Positions 12,114 through 23,125 of a DNA stretch of 53,906 nt are shown in pieces. The notes under the pieces are model-generated. The model saw only the letters and a program-made list of their open reading frames with translations. It made no database searches and was not told the origin of the DNA. Source of the DNA: Pholiota molesta (lineage: Eukaryota > Basidiomycota > Agaricomycetes > Agaricales > Strophariaceae); contig JACGCK010000273.1 of assembly GCA_014925825.1 (NCBI GenBank), positions 1 to 53,906 on the forward strand, given 5' to 3'. Position 1 is the stretch's first letter. Every line of letters begins with the position of its first letter. Both the position numbers and the translations under genes were made by a program.

Positions 12114-12721
12114 TGCAGTCGTGTTTCCAGATTCACTTCAAATTATCCGTCAGTGCCTTGTCAGTGCCGTGTGTTTTTTGTTGTGTCGAAACCTCCGTTT
12201 AATGTTTTCTCTTTCTGAATGGCTCGGTATCCAATTCGCCTAAAGTTACAAGGCAGTGGCGACGAGGAGGTATCGCAGGGTAAAGCCAGCGCAGTTTATC
12301 TGAAATCGAATGGCAATCAGTTAACTTCATTCAAATTCAAATTGTTGAGAAAACATCAAACTTGAACGATCACGTGATTGACGCGTTCATGTTCAATTCA
12401 AATTGAAAGCCCCTCTATCTCAAAAATCATGATCATGACCATGGATTAGTCTCCCATTCAGGCGTCGTAGTAATGGGCTTTACCCTGCTCTACCATGCTC
12501 CTTGCAACCTTGTGAATTTTTATTTTTAAAAGGTTTTTGATCGAATATTTCGAGATTAATAGATGCACGCATAATACAGCTCAACTAATTTCTCAGTCTC
12601 CGGCTCTAAGCTTTGAGCAAGGAATACAGTAACAAGATTTCAGCATAGCATGCGGGATATAGGGCATGTAGTACATATGTAAAGATACACAGACGATGGG
12701 CATAAGACAAAACCCAAATAT
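12114..12721. other. F-box A upstream region with a small inverted-repeat element
   Basis: Contains CACGTG at 12371-12376 followed by ATTGACGCGTT, a combination also found upstream of paralog B. A perfect 13-bp inverted repeat (GCAGGGTAAAGCC near 12278 and its complement near 12476) brackets about 210 bp that themselves hold nested ATTCAAATT repeats; a small foldback element is possible. No gene. Confidence 0.4.
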
Positions 12722-14354
12722 TCATATGTATGCAAAGTCCAGAATCACCCAGTGTGTGTCTGTGAATGTAAAAATGCGGTTTGAGCTTTCGTCAAAACAA
12801 GGAATATCATCCCAGTTATAAGGCATGGAATATTCACGGTGGGTCGATTGTGTGACCGCAGGCAGAAGGGAAGACATATCCCCGGTGGCATCCTTATCTC
12901 CTGGCCATACTAATTCCAGCGTCCTGATACCTCCCTTGTTCGGCATTTCAGCATACAGCTTGCTGATACTAGGGCGTAGCGACCATGCATTCGAAACCTT
13001 GCAGTCAGATATCGGTTGGAGCTGTGGGCTCTTGTCCGTGTCATAGGGATAGTGAAGCCATGTATAACACCATCCATTATAACAGTCAATCGGGTCGCAT
13101 GTAAGTCGAAAGATGGGAGTCGGGTGTGATGTGGCCGTTCAGATAGATCGAGGTTACCGAGCTTCCAATAGGGCTGGAGACCCCATTTTTCATTGATTTG
13201 TCCAGTAGGGAGTCGTCGGAGGTTTGTAATGTCGTAGAGCGCAATTTCCTGGATGGAGCAGCGTACAAGCTTGCCATCCGGAAGGGGAAATACACTAGTC
13301 TAAGGGTAGTGTCAGCACAAATGATCAGCATATGAGCATCAGGCTTACAAGAAGGTCATTATCCATTACATCGATGTAGGATTTGAAATGGACGACAGAG
13401 TCGGAAAGAAACCAATTGCACACTTCATAAAGGCAGAGGGTTTTGTCCCAAGGTTCTATAGGTCTTACCAAATAATTACCCTGAAGATAGAGCACTCCCA
13501 AATCTGTTCCCATGTCGCTAAGGAGGGATTTTATTTCACGAGCTTCAAGAAATGCTTCACTCCCTCGGCCCTTCACAATCAGGTCGTAGATATGGATTTC
13601 ATCGAGAGGCCAATCGTTGTCAGGCGGTCGCGTAGTTTTAGTACACAGAGTGAGACAAAGCTTAAACGCCAGTTCGGGTCTGGCATCCCGGTCCAAGTAC
13701 GCAGCTATCCTCCACATTGGTTCAGCACGATCGCCTGTCTCGAATTCGATGATGGTCCGTGCCTGGTGCCAATGGAAGGGCACATCTAAATCGTACGCGT
13801 AAATATACCCAGGATCGCGGTGCAGGGACATCAAGAGCCAACGGCCCCCCTCCAAAAGAATCACGTCGTCGCCTTGCTCGAGACACCAGGGCAGCCAACG
13901 CCAGCGGCAGTATGGCACTGGATGAGTGCGTACTCGCGGGAGGGCCGGATACCCCCGAGTCCATCGTACCTCAGAGGAGATGCGGCGCATGACAACGTAC
14001 TCGAGCTCTGCAGATGTATATGCACTGATTGGACGTTCGAGGATAGGTGGGACCCGCAATTCTCCAGACAGGCGGCTAAACAAGCAGACCCAGAGGGGGC
14101 GAGAAGTCGATATGTCGAAAAATAACTTGCATGTCTATATTGGCGCCATAATTCAGGAATACATGTTCATTTAAGAAGGATGCTTGGGTCGGAAGGGTTG
14201 AGATACTCACCCGCCGAGTCATGAGAACATCCTCCCAACCAAGGTGCTTGAATATTTCCAAGAGCAATTCAGTCGCCAGAGCTTGGATCGTGGAATAATT
14301 GCGGCTTTGAGCGAACCACTTCGAAGGTTCGCTTTTGCTACGCGAAACCTGCAT
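12722..14354 (-). pseudogene. F-box protein, paralog B, with a one-base frameshift
   Basis: The three-exon plan of the family is kept (14354-14211, 14134-13349, 13299-12722): F-box (LATELLLEIFKHLGWEDVL), then TCKLFFDIS, PPILERPISAYTSAELEYVV, LLEGGRWLLM and YAYDLDVP, and the C-terminal WVILDFAYI. In exon 3 the frame breaks close to 13045: paralogs read ATCCCTCATGA where B reads ATCCCTATGA, a single missing base. Exon 3 is 578 nt instead of the 579 nt of intact paralog D. Downstream of the break the other frame again matches the family (SKLYAEMPNKGG, LLPAVTQS). B also has a unique Trp/Pro-rich loop (CRWRWLPWCLEQ). A recent pseudogene or a sequencing error are both possible. Confidence 0.8.
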
Positions 14355-15426
14355 TATAGTCGAGAACAAAACAAACGAGGAGCACCTGGGCGTGTCTTCC
14401 AGCAGCACTGTTAGAGACTGCCACTGCCAGCGGTAAGTAGTAATAATACAAAATCAAAAACATACCGTCGAATTTATTTAATTTGTGATTCCGAATTCGG
14501 GAGCGAGAACTCGGAGCACGTGATTTACGCGTTAAAGAAGGATCTAAAAAAAGAATTCAAGAAAGGAAAGAAAAGAGAGAGTGAAAAAAGATCAACGACC
14601 ACTTATATAAGCTCAAAACAAACGAAATCAGTGTCTCAGCAGTCAAAAACGTTGCGCCAGGCTTAGATTTTATTTATTTTTCGCGCGACGCGCGCTGTGA
14701 GAAATGGCTCGGGAAATTGGAAGCACTGAACATTACTGCCAGAGTCCTGAAAGCGAAAACAGACAGATTACACTTATAGAAATTTGTTTCTGGACCTCAC
14801 ATCATTATAGGACAGTACTCATATATGTTGTCTCACTAGTAATACAAGCTCAAAGCTGCGACACGATCCATGATTAAATTCAACGAAATGTATGGTGGCA
14901 GCCAACATAACGCCCACTGTTGACGCCTCCCCGATATTGCCTATTCCATGATTCGTAACCGGTCGTAGCCCACAACCCAGGGCCAGGGGCCATTGCTCAG
15001 TAAATGCGATCGCAAAATGGTCCACAATGGGCATAAAAAAATATTTTTCTCCCTTCCCCCACCTCTGCGTTTCCATTCACGGTATATACTTTACAAGGTA
15101 TTCAAGGCCATCAAAGTTCTACCTTGATAACTTCATTATCCGGACAACGATTATGCTTGGAACTCCATTCAACAACAGGAAGTGAGGTCAGCAGATGTTC
15201 AAGAAGGTCCCAGCTTAGTTCAAACTTGAAAGGCGTTCACTTTACCAGACATCGCACCCCCCATTGCAATCTCCGGAGCGGTGCTGCGATGTACAGATTG
15301 AATGTAAAATCTCTCCATGGACACCTAACAAACGAATAACGCAAGTGAGAGTCGTATTGTACGCAGAGTGGATACCCATAATATAGCTCTCGCAACAAAT
15401 GTATGGCATCTGACTCCAGCTCCTTG
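14355..15426. other. Intergenic region upstream of F-box B, no gene seen
   Basis: About 1.1 kb without a supportable gene. CACGTG at 14517-14522 followed by ATTTACGCGTT matches the element upstream of F-box A. A- and T-rich runs follow up to 14700. The open frames in 14819-15400 lack coding character. Confidence 0.4.
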
Positions 15427-16144
15427 TCACCGCCGGCCTTTCCTCCTCTTACTAGGCTTCGTAATCGAATCAGGCAACCACTCGTTCGCCGAGCTCTCAG
15501 GCTCCTCCTCTTTCCCCGTGTCCTTGCCAATGAGGTGCCGGTCGTCCCTCTCCTCGAAGACGCGGTGCTGCAGCGGGCTGCGCGCCCCTTGAGGCGGCGA
15601 CGGCGCTGACGGTTTCGATGACGAAGAGGCCTCTAAGCGCTCACGCTCGTCGGCGGCGCGCGAGGCGGCCTCGATCTCGGCGGGGCTCACGTCCTCGCCG
15701 CGGCGGATGCGGGCGGCGATCTCGGGCGTGACGCGTACGCGCCGCACGTTCGTTTGGAAGCCATCAGCTGGGTAGGAGCGTGTATGTGCAGCGGCAGAGC
15801 GAAAGCCGGCAAAGGAGGTGAGAGTCGAACGAAGAGACCGCCCAGGGCAGAGCGGGCGTCAGAGAGTGCAGTGTATTGGATAGTGGGCTAGGTGAGTGCG
15901 TGCCGGTTAGGTAGAAAGAATATGCAGACACGCACCGCCTTTGCCTATGCCATAGAGCCGCAGCCGCCGCGCAAGGTACCACCGGCGAACGAAGTATGCG
16001 GAGAGAAGGGCGATGGGCGGGATACTGCAGCGGCCACGGTCAGCGCTTGCTCGCGGCTTCTGCGCAGAGAGGCACAGCGAGCGGGACTCACGTTATCCAC
16101 AGCAGAGACGGGTAGTCGTCGACGACGGGCGCTGACGAAGGCAT
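15427..16144 (-). CDS. Small membrane-anchored protein with a charged, disordered tail
   Basis: Three exons (16144-16092, 16024-15936, 15767-15427) join in phase to 160 residues. The N-terminal third has one hydrophobic segment (SLLWITIPPIALLSAYF) flanked by Arg-rich sequence (RRWYLARRLRLY), so a single-pass membrane protein, probably of the ER or another internal membrane, is inferred. Then comes a short conserved-looking block (VRVTPEIAARIRRGEDVSPA) and an Arg/Ser/Pro/Lys-rich end. I do not recognise the family. It is divergent from the FIST gene, with only 95 bp between start codons, so the two promoters overlap. Confidence 0.6.
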
Positions 16145-16239
16145 GGTGGAGGTGGAGAAGACTGAAGGTCCAGGACAGCGGACTCGCGTCACCGTAATTT
16201 ACGCGATACACGTGACGAATATTCTTCCTCTCTCCCGCC
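16145..16239. promoter_or_regulatory. 95-bp divergent promoter with CACGTGACG
   Basis: The gap between the start codons of the small membrane protein (minus) and the FIST protein (plus) is 95 bp. It contains ACGCGATACACGTGACG around 16200-16215, an E-box-like CACGTG core. The same core occurs upstream of several F-box genes in this window. Confidence 0.4.
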
Positions 16240-18091
16240 ATGGGGCCCGCCCCGCTGCACGCCTGCACGTTCCTGACGCATGAGCCCGCCACGCTCCTTA
16301 CCCAGCTCACGCGCCTCGCGGCCACGTACGGCGGCCGCGGACACACCCTCCTCTTCGCGCTCTCCGCCAACTTCCCTCGCGCAGACGACCTGCAGGCCGT
16401 CGTCCATCGCCTCACCACCTTCCACCACCCGCAGACACCAACGCGCGCGAACACCACCACCACCACGCCTCGGGGACACGGACACGGACACACGGTCGGC
16501 TGTCTGACGGATGTGCCGCAGGGAGAGGCGCAGTTGTCGTGTGCGGTGGCCGTGTTCGACTCTGCGCACTGCGTCCCCTTCCGCTCTGCGCTTGCTGGGC
16601 GCGTGCAGCCCCAGGTCGGCCGCTGGCATGCGTTTCGCAAACAGTCTGAGTCTGAGGGAGAGCTCCCTGTGTCGGCAACTGGGGCGCCTGACTGGGGCGA
16701 CGACGCAGGGAGCGGCGCGCCAGTGGATTGGGAGGCCGTCTGGAGCCGCTCGTCCCAGCCCTCCGCTGCCGCCCTCCTCCCAGAAGCGCTTGAATCGATC
16801 CCGCAAGTCTCTCTTCCCTGTATCTCCTTTTGATCAACTAACATCCTCCTCCAATGTTATACGCCTATCCGCCCTGCAGGCCCTCGCGCGTCAGCACACT
16901 CCTCAGCTTCTCCGCACCCCATCCCGACGCCCTCACGCGCGCGCTGTCGTCCTATATCGCACAATCTCCGTCGTCGTCGTCTCCATCTACGTCGCTCACA
17001 CTCACCGCTGCCCCCACGCATTTCATAACTGGGCGCCCTGTGACTCTGTTCTTGGATGGAAATATATATGGGGAGGGCGCTGTCGGCGTGGCCCTCCTGC
17101 GGGATGGTGAGAATGATCCTAGCTATAGGACAAAATTCGTAGGCGTGAAGCGTCTAGGAAAAGCGATGAGAATTACCAGGTAAGCCCGTGCTTCATTCCA
17201 CACCCCTTCCCGCACCCGGTCTATGCACGTCGATCGCCGTGGCGAAATATTGACTGAGTCAACGTGCATATCTAGCCGCGAAGGAAACATGATCAACGCC
17301 CTGGACGACGCCAACCCCACGCGCCTTCTTCTCAGTGCGCTCGACGCAGCGGGGCTCGGCGCCACCGCCGCCACGCCACTGGCCCGCACGTTCAAAGAGG
17401 ACGCGCAGTTCGCGCTCGGCGTCTTGAACGCGTCTGGGCAGGTCAGTCTTGTCCGCCTACCCGTCCATCTTCCTCTTCCCTTCCTTACCACGTCGACGTA
17501 TATACTAAATTATGCGCATTTTTTTCTCTTTCTCTTTTTATTTTTGTAGATAACGCAGACATATAAGATCACCGCAGGCGATCCCGCCGCGCGTGGCGGG
17601 AGCCTCGCGCTCGACGCCCCGCGCGCGCCTCCCGTGGGGAGCACAGTGCAGGTACGTTCCCCGCGCCGCTCATTTCCTCGCTCTCCGAAATCCTGACCCC
17701 TCCTCCCGCGCAGTTCTTACACTGCCCCTCCCCGCGCGGTGTCGTCGCGCCGTACATCATCCCGAGTTCACTCCTAGCGGGCGGGACGCGGGGGAACGTG
17801 CTGGCGTTTGTGACGGGGCCCGCGCCGAGTGGGAGCCTGCCGCCGTCCGCCGCCGTAGGTGACGGGATGTACCATGAGGTGATCACGAACTCGGTGGTGG
17901 AGATCCTCAGTAAAGCGTTCGTCGCGGCGTCGATGCAGGGCTTTGTCGTGTCGCAGGCGGCGGCGGCCGGGGAGACGCGTGCCGGGGAGGAGGAGGCGTG
18001 GACGTGCTCGCTGCCTGGGGGCATCGGGTTGGTGGAGTGGGTTGACACGTCGGAGAGACCTCCTATAGAGAATCGCGCAGATAACCTGTAG
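16240..18091 (+). CDS. FIST-domain protein
   Basis: Five exons (16240-16802, 16880-17179, 17276-17441, 17550-17651, 17714-18091) total 502 residues in phase. Family landmarks are the N-terminal MGPAPLHACTFLTHEP, VGCLTDVP, VGRWHAF, then HFITGRPVTLFLDG with GAVGVALL, SREGNMINALDDANPTRLLL, and the C-terminal GGIGLVEWVD close to the usual end. FIST domains are thought to bind small ligands such as amino acids in signalling proteins; in fungi their role is unknown. The first intron works only as a GC...AG intron (donor GCAAGT at 16803); with the neighbouring GT the reading frames do not match. The sequence is strongly GC- and Ser/Pro-rich. Confidence 0.86.
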
Positions 18092-18262
18092 GCCAACATA
18101 TGATGAGACCCCACAGATTATCTGTAGATTGACTTTGCAGCGATCTCCAAATATTTCCCCATCGATAATCTGTAGACTCTACAAAAAATGCCTGCTCATC
18201 GCGTGCTCATCCTCGGATCTGTCCGTCCCACAGCATCTCGTGGTATGAGGTGGTATGTCGTA

Positions 18263-18772
18263 CACTGCTGAAGGTGATTGCTGTTCCCAAATGGAACAGT
18301 GTATTGGAACAGGTATCATGGCTGTTCCCGAAAAAAAATAGATAAACTGTTTCAAAATAGAAAATTGAATAAACGTAAAGACTGTTTCAAACCTGTTCCA
18401 TTCCAGAAAACAATAAATTTATTATGGCATATTTCTTTTGGAAACAGTTTATCTGTTTCTGGAAGAAACATTTTGAATTTTATTTGCCATTCCATGGCTG
18501 TTTCATTGGCTGTTCCACAGAAACAGGCTAATATCTAAGGAACAGGCAAATAAAAATTCAAAATTTTCCAGGAAAGAAACAGATAAGCTGTTTCCAAAAG
18601 AAATATGCCATGATAAATTTATTGTTTTCTTGAAAGGAACAGGTCTGAAACAGTCTTTACATTTATTCAATTTTCTATTTTGAAACTGTTTATCTATTTT
18701 TTTTCGGGAACAGCCATGATACCTGTTCCAATACACTGTTCCATTTGGGAACAGCAATCACCTCTAGCAGTG
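18263..18772. repeat. 510-bp near-perfect palindrome (foldback element)
   Basis: Two arms of about 230 bp (18263-18495 and 18541-18772) are reverse complements with over 90 percent identity by eye, around a loop of about 45 bp. The ends read CACTGCT and AGCAGTG. The arms are packed with copies of CTGTTCC or CTGTTTC in both orientations. The arms are so alike that both strands carry the same spurious open frame (MLFPNGTVYWNRYHGCSRKK). No clear target-site duplication was found. This looks like a foldback transposon or MITE with subterminal transposase-binding repeats; its transcript would fold into a long hairpin. Confidence 0.85.
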
Positions 18773-19392
18773 GTATACGTGTTACATGTAATATAACATG
18801 CTTTGAGATGGTCTTCTTGCGCTACCGAGTTTAAACATAGAGCTTGCATATGTAAATAGACGCGATGGCTTATAGAAGGCTCTGACTTACGGAATCCGGC
18901 CCGTTATGTGCGGAACACAACCACGAACACCGGAAATGAGGTCAGAAAAAACCTGTGCGTTCATTGCCACTAACATCACTACTAGTACTACTCCACCACT
19001 ACTACCACCACTGCTACACCAATCGCTGTTCTTTCTCTCGCCCACTAGCGAATTGCTTGTATACTCCTGTGATCAACTGGATCTGCTTCCACGTAACAAG
19101 CTGCACAGGCTCGGTTGCTAGAGCTTCGACTCAAGACTCGAGTTGGGCCTCGAGGCAGGTTAAAACAAGAATTCTGATATTTGGGGGACGCAGGCGCAGG
19201 CCCAGACTTTTAGAAACCAACTAACGAACCGCCCAACGCACCAACAACGGTAACGTCATCTGCCTTCAAAACGTTTAAATAACTCCCATAAGCATCCTGC
19301 GCTCTCAAGTGGACCTCGACGCTCAGCCAGTGCATTACATACCCAGTACCCCTGAAAAATCGAAAGCTGACTAGCGCACACTGCCAACGACT
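18773..19392. other. Intergenic region with a trinucleotide microsatellite
   Basis: Between the palindrome and the next gene. Holds an imperfect ACT/CCA trinucleotide run at about 18975-19020 and the promoter of the following gene, including an AAATAACTCC stretch about 120 bp before its ATG. No gene seen. Confidence 0.35.
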
Positions 19393-20537
19393 ATGTCCTT
19401 CCTCCTAGACCCGTCCTCGCCCACTACTTCCGCATCCACGTCCGCATCCTCCCCGGACTCCCTCGCATTCCCACCAGGCATCGCCGAGACCATCCTCACC
19501 ACCGTCGACGACGGGAGCAAGAGCCGCATCCTCGTACCCCCGACCCCGTCCGATGCGGGACCCAGCCCCCTCGTCCCATCCCCCAGAGACACCGCTGCAC
19601 CACCACCACCACACACACACGGAGGCACACACGGAGACGCAGCTGCGGCCACAGGCGCATGGCACCACCGCACGCAGTCGGCCCCCTCGCGTGCGCAGTC
19701 CGGTGCTGTGCCGTCGCCAGCTGGCACGAGCCAGACCCCCACCGCCACCGCGCCTCGCGGCCCCGCACGCTTCCTCCTCGTCGTCGCCCCGCAGTCGGCG
19801 GCGGAAACCAGCCCGACGGCGTCGACGCAGTCGTCTGATAGCAGCGTGCAGCGGAGTCGCGCTCGGTCCTATTCGGAATCCGAATCAAGCAGCAGCTCCA
19901 CGGAGTCCAGCAGTGCAAGTGGGGACGAGGGCTCGACTGAGCGCGCCCGGTGGCCGGCTCCGGATCTAGGGGTGCGCAGCGCCCGCTCTGCTGGGAAGCT
20001 GAGGGCGGATATCGCCCCGGGTATGGGCAGTGGTATTGGCAGCGGCAGAGGGCTAGCGGACGAGGCGCGGCGGAGCGCGCTTTCGGCGACGCCGCGCGTC
20101 CGCATGTCGGAGTCGCTGCTTTTCTCGCACTCATTGCCTCCTCAAACAAAGTGGAAGGGGAAGGAAAGGGAGAGGGATCCGGAGCTCGATGCAAGGAAGG
20201 AAAGAACGCGGGAGAAGGCGCCCCAGCAGCACCACCGGCGGCGGAGCTCTGGCGCGACGTCGTTGAGTAAGATACGGACGACGAGAGGCGATACGGTTAT
20301 TAAATACGAGGAACCGGGCTTTTGTGAGTACATTTCATGCGTTTATGCTCCATCAGCCATTGTTGACAATGGCTTCTTATCTGGGGTGTGTAATTCACAA
20401 CAGCACGCGACTTTTTTCTCCTCATTGCTCTGTGCATCGGCCTCGCCTGCGGATTCGTCCTCGTCGCCCGCCCGGCGATGCTGTCTCTCCTTGGACATCC
20501 CGGGTCTGTGAGCTTTAGCCTGGCGGACCTCGATTGA
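19393..20537 (+). CDS. Serine-rich disordered protein with a C-terminal membrane anchor
   Basis: Two exons (19393-20323, 20404-20537) give 354 residues. Nearly all of the first 310 residues are low-complexity: Ser, Pro, Thr and Ala runs, a His/Pro-rich patch, an acidic-Ser tract (YSESESSSSSTESSS) and a basic segment (KGKERERDPELDARKERTR). After the intron comes a single hydrophobic helix (FFLLIALCIGLACGFVLVA) and about 25 more residues, ending in SFSLADLD. Splicing is required to reach this anchor, which supports the model. No family is recognised; a tail-anchored or single-pass protein facing the cytosol with its disordered arm is inferred. Confidence 0.62.
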
Positions 20538-20652
20538 TGCTCGAGCCCTTTTCTTTTTTACTGTCACCACGATTGATTATAACGGACGTCTTCGATGAAA
20601 GGCGGGTACCCGTGCGTTCGAGGGGTGACACTGACTATAGCGTGCTCGTTGA

Positions 20653-21318
20653 TCACCACACAAAACAACTTAATGCATTATGACGGTCGAATGGAATACT
20701 GTACAATAACTTGGGACACATCCTAATGACTCGGCAATGCCCCACCGATGGCTTTTCGCTATAGACACACTTACTATTACCATAGGAATTAGAAATCGAA
20801 CTGCATGTATACGTATACCTCGGAATAGGATAACTTGGCTCCAAATAAGCATTGGGATTGGGATTGGAAGCCATGATGCCAATCAAGACCTCGACATTCT
20901 TAGGAACTGTAATTTCGTGCATATTTTTTCAATCCGATCGTACCACGGGGATCGACGATGGACGAATGGTATCCTCTGTGGTGCTGATTCAGAGGGATAG
21001 GAGTTTTATATCTACTACGGAATAATTGACGGAATACGCGCGTTCTTCTGAGCATTAGCAGATGCGGGTGACTGTGTTAACTTTGGCATTTGAGTTAGGT
21101 GGATGTGCGAAATGAATTCGAAACACTCACAGCCGGAGAGCTTCACGGAAAATGCCATCGAGATAAGGCAAAGATGCCACCTGATCATAGGCCAGCTCGC
21201 AATCCGAATTTTCTCGAGCTTCTGCGAAGCTTCTGCGATCTCCTCGCATAGCGAATTTACGAGCCAATGCACTAATAGGAGTCGTGTAGTCCATTGCTGC
21301 GAAAGTTGAATTTTTCAC
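20653..21318 (-). pseudogene. Cytochrome P450 relic
   Basis: On the minus strand the fragments follow P450 order. AAMDYTT near 21300 resembles the I-helix oxygen-binding motif. LAYDQVASLPYLDGIFREAL near 21140 is the region with the K-helix ExxR motif (reads REAL with E and R in place). EDTIRPSS and, after a stop codon, MHEITVPKNVEVLIGIMASN near 20900 match the segment that follows the K helix. The part between I helix and K helix is shortened, an in-frame stop precedes MHEITVP, and the heme-binding cysteine region is missing. No functional enzyme can be made. Agaricomycete P450 families with the phrase EITVPK are numerous. Confidence 0.8.
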
Positions 21319-21640
21319 ATCAACTCAATTTCTTGGTCAAATGACATAGCCAGATGCTGCGAACGGTTGCTCACCATGCTAAAATGCTTACCTTAGGTTT
21401 GTTTTATACCTCTTTTGATTATTTAACATTCAAGCTTTTAAATGTTCTGAAACGTCCTAAGTATGTGCATACCGAAGAAGTTCTGATTCCTGAATCAGGA
21501 CTTCAACAAAAATTGCCAATAATACAGAAATACATTCAAATCATTTATATATCTTAGAAAGAAGTCAAACCCAGCGTCGAATAAGTAGTAGAGGAGGCAG
21601 GCGTGGGCGATGCGGGCAGAGCGTCGAAGGTGAGGCCGCT

Positions 21641-23125
21641 TTATCGCCGGATCTGAGGCGGACTCCGATAATCCGGCCGCTGTGAAAAGTGATCATATCG
21701 ATCTTTTCCATCTGAAGTGACTGCCACGCTCGTTTTTTCCATGCCTTTCAGGGAAAACGACCGGCATTCCCCTCCTTTCTTCATCTTTATTACCTTAGTT
21801 CCTTCCCATCGGTATTCACTATCAAACAAAATGATAACTTGTAAGTTCCCTCATCAAAGTTTTGACAATGTTCAACGGCACTCACAACGGCTTGCGGGTT
21901 TTCTCCTTGGGCTCCGCTTTCTCGTCCTTCCGAGACGGCGCCTGTAGTTGAGGTCGGCGGGAGGAGCCAGCTGTTGCGCGCATGAGATTGGGTACAGAGT
22001 GATGAAGAACGATAAGCCTCACCTGGATTAATGTGCGCAACCGCACCAGTAGCACCAGACGGTGCACATCCTTCTCTAGCCTGTGATCCTTGTTTAGGAG
22101 CTCCATCGCGGCAAACTGTTCTGTTCGTTAGATAGGACATGTGATAACAGGAATCCGTTACGCGCCTCGTTTCGCATCTCTGATGACCTCCGGACTAGTG
22201 GAAGGGGTATCATCCGAGTCTGAATCCCACTTCCTCTTCGAGGCCGATACCCTCTCCCCGTCTTCTCTTGTGGGCGACTCGCCCCCTCGGTTCGCGATGG
22301 GACTACAACAATTACCTGATAAGCGATGGGCTCGTTCCAAGAGGCACTTGAAAATCAATTACCGTTGATCCATTGCGGTCTGTGGGTTGCGTAAGCCCAA
22401 GGCCTCTCCGCTCGACCAAATGGATACATTCGGTCGAGCGACTGGGTCGGCTGTATGATTGTGATTTCCGATTGCCTCTTCGTTGAGACAATCGTGTATA
22501 TCGGCAAAAGCTGAGGCAGTTATCAGCTTTCAAACTTCATCATATTCCGAAAGAAAACTAACGTTTGGCGACTTTATATGGAGCGGCGTCGTCGGAAGTA
22601 TTGCCAAGGTGTGTAGCAGCTGTATATATGGTTGTATCGTACGAGGGTGGCCGGATCGGCGGGGGTGCAGGCTCGCTGAGAGCGAGCTCGGCGAATTGGA
22701 CATCCGAACCTGAGGAGCCGCGCAGCCAGTCGTTGAAGAACATCTCCAAACCGGCTTCGTTGATCGTAGGAGGGCCGACGGGGAGCTCCAGACCGCCACT
22801 GCCAGGTGGGACTATGAGATTCAATCAGATGTGCTTCTGACATTGAGTATATAGAAAAATATCGATCTTACGCGCAAATGGGTTGGAGTTGGGAATGTTC
22901 GCAAGCTCGTTGTTGAGCTCTTCAGCCAAGAGATGTATCGCCCATTCTGGGCTGCCTTCTATCATCGGGTCTTGCCACAAGTATTCTATATGAGGTGGGT
23001 GTCATTTGTCTGCTCCTGTGGTGGTAGTATACTGCCTGAAGCTCACCGACAATCTCCTGCTTGTTTTTAGGACGAAATAGAGAAAAGTAATCTGTCCAAA
23101 ATGATAGTGTCAATGTATTAAACAT
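21641..23125 (-). CDS. Hypothetical protein, mostly disordered, possibly nuclear
   Basis: Eight exons join in phase to 363 residues: 23125-23047, 22985-22872, 22811-22563, 22510-22363, 22302-22162, 22120-22023, 21970-21886, 21818-21641. The N-terminus is structured-looking (FWTDYFSLFRPKNKQEIVEY, then EWAIHLLAEELNNELANIP), followed by a Pro-rich region and a second short block (EAGLEMFFNDWLRG). The rest is polar, with a possible nuclear localisation signal (SKRKWDSDSDD) and a Lys/Glu-rich stretch (RKDEKAEPKEKTRKP). I do not recognise the family. Beyond the stop the same frame stays open for about 28 more codons (ending TYSTLGLTSF), so the true C-terminus may differ. The in-phase sum of eight exons argues that the gene is real. 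Confidence 0.55.

Noticed and set aside
15945..16844. Minus-strand frame of 299 codons spanning the FIST start
   Set aside because: GC-rich shadow of the FIST exon and of the small membrane protein; it crosses two real introns and lacks any motif.
16854..17183. Separate gene starting at the ATG at 16854
   Set aside because: The frame is the second exon of the FIST gene, joined by a GC...AG intron; upstream and downstream blocks form one domain.
18278..18757. Mirror-image open frames of about 85 codons on both strands
   Set aside because: They are the same sequence read from the two arms of the palindrome; the repeat explains them.
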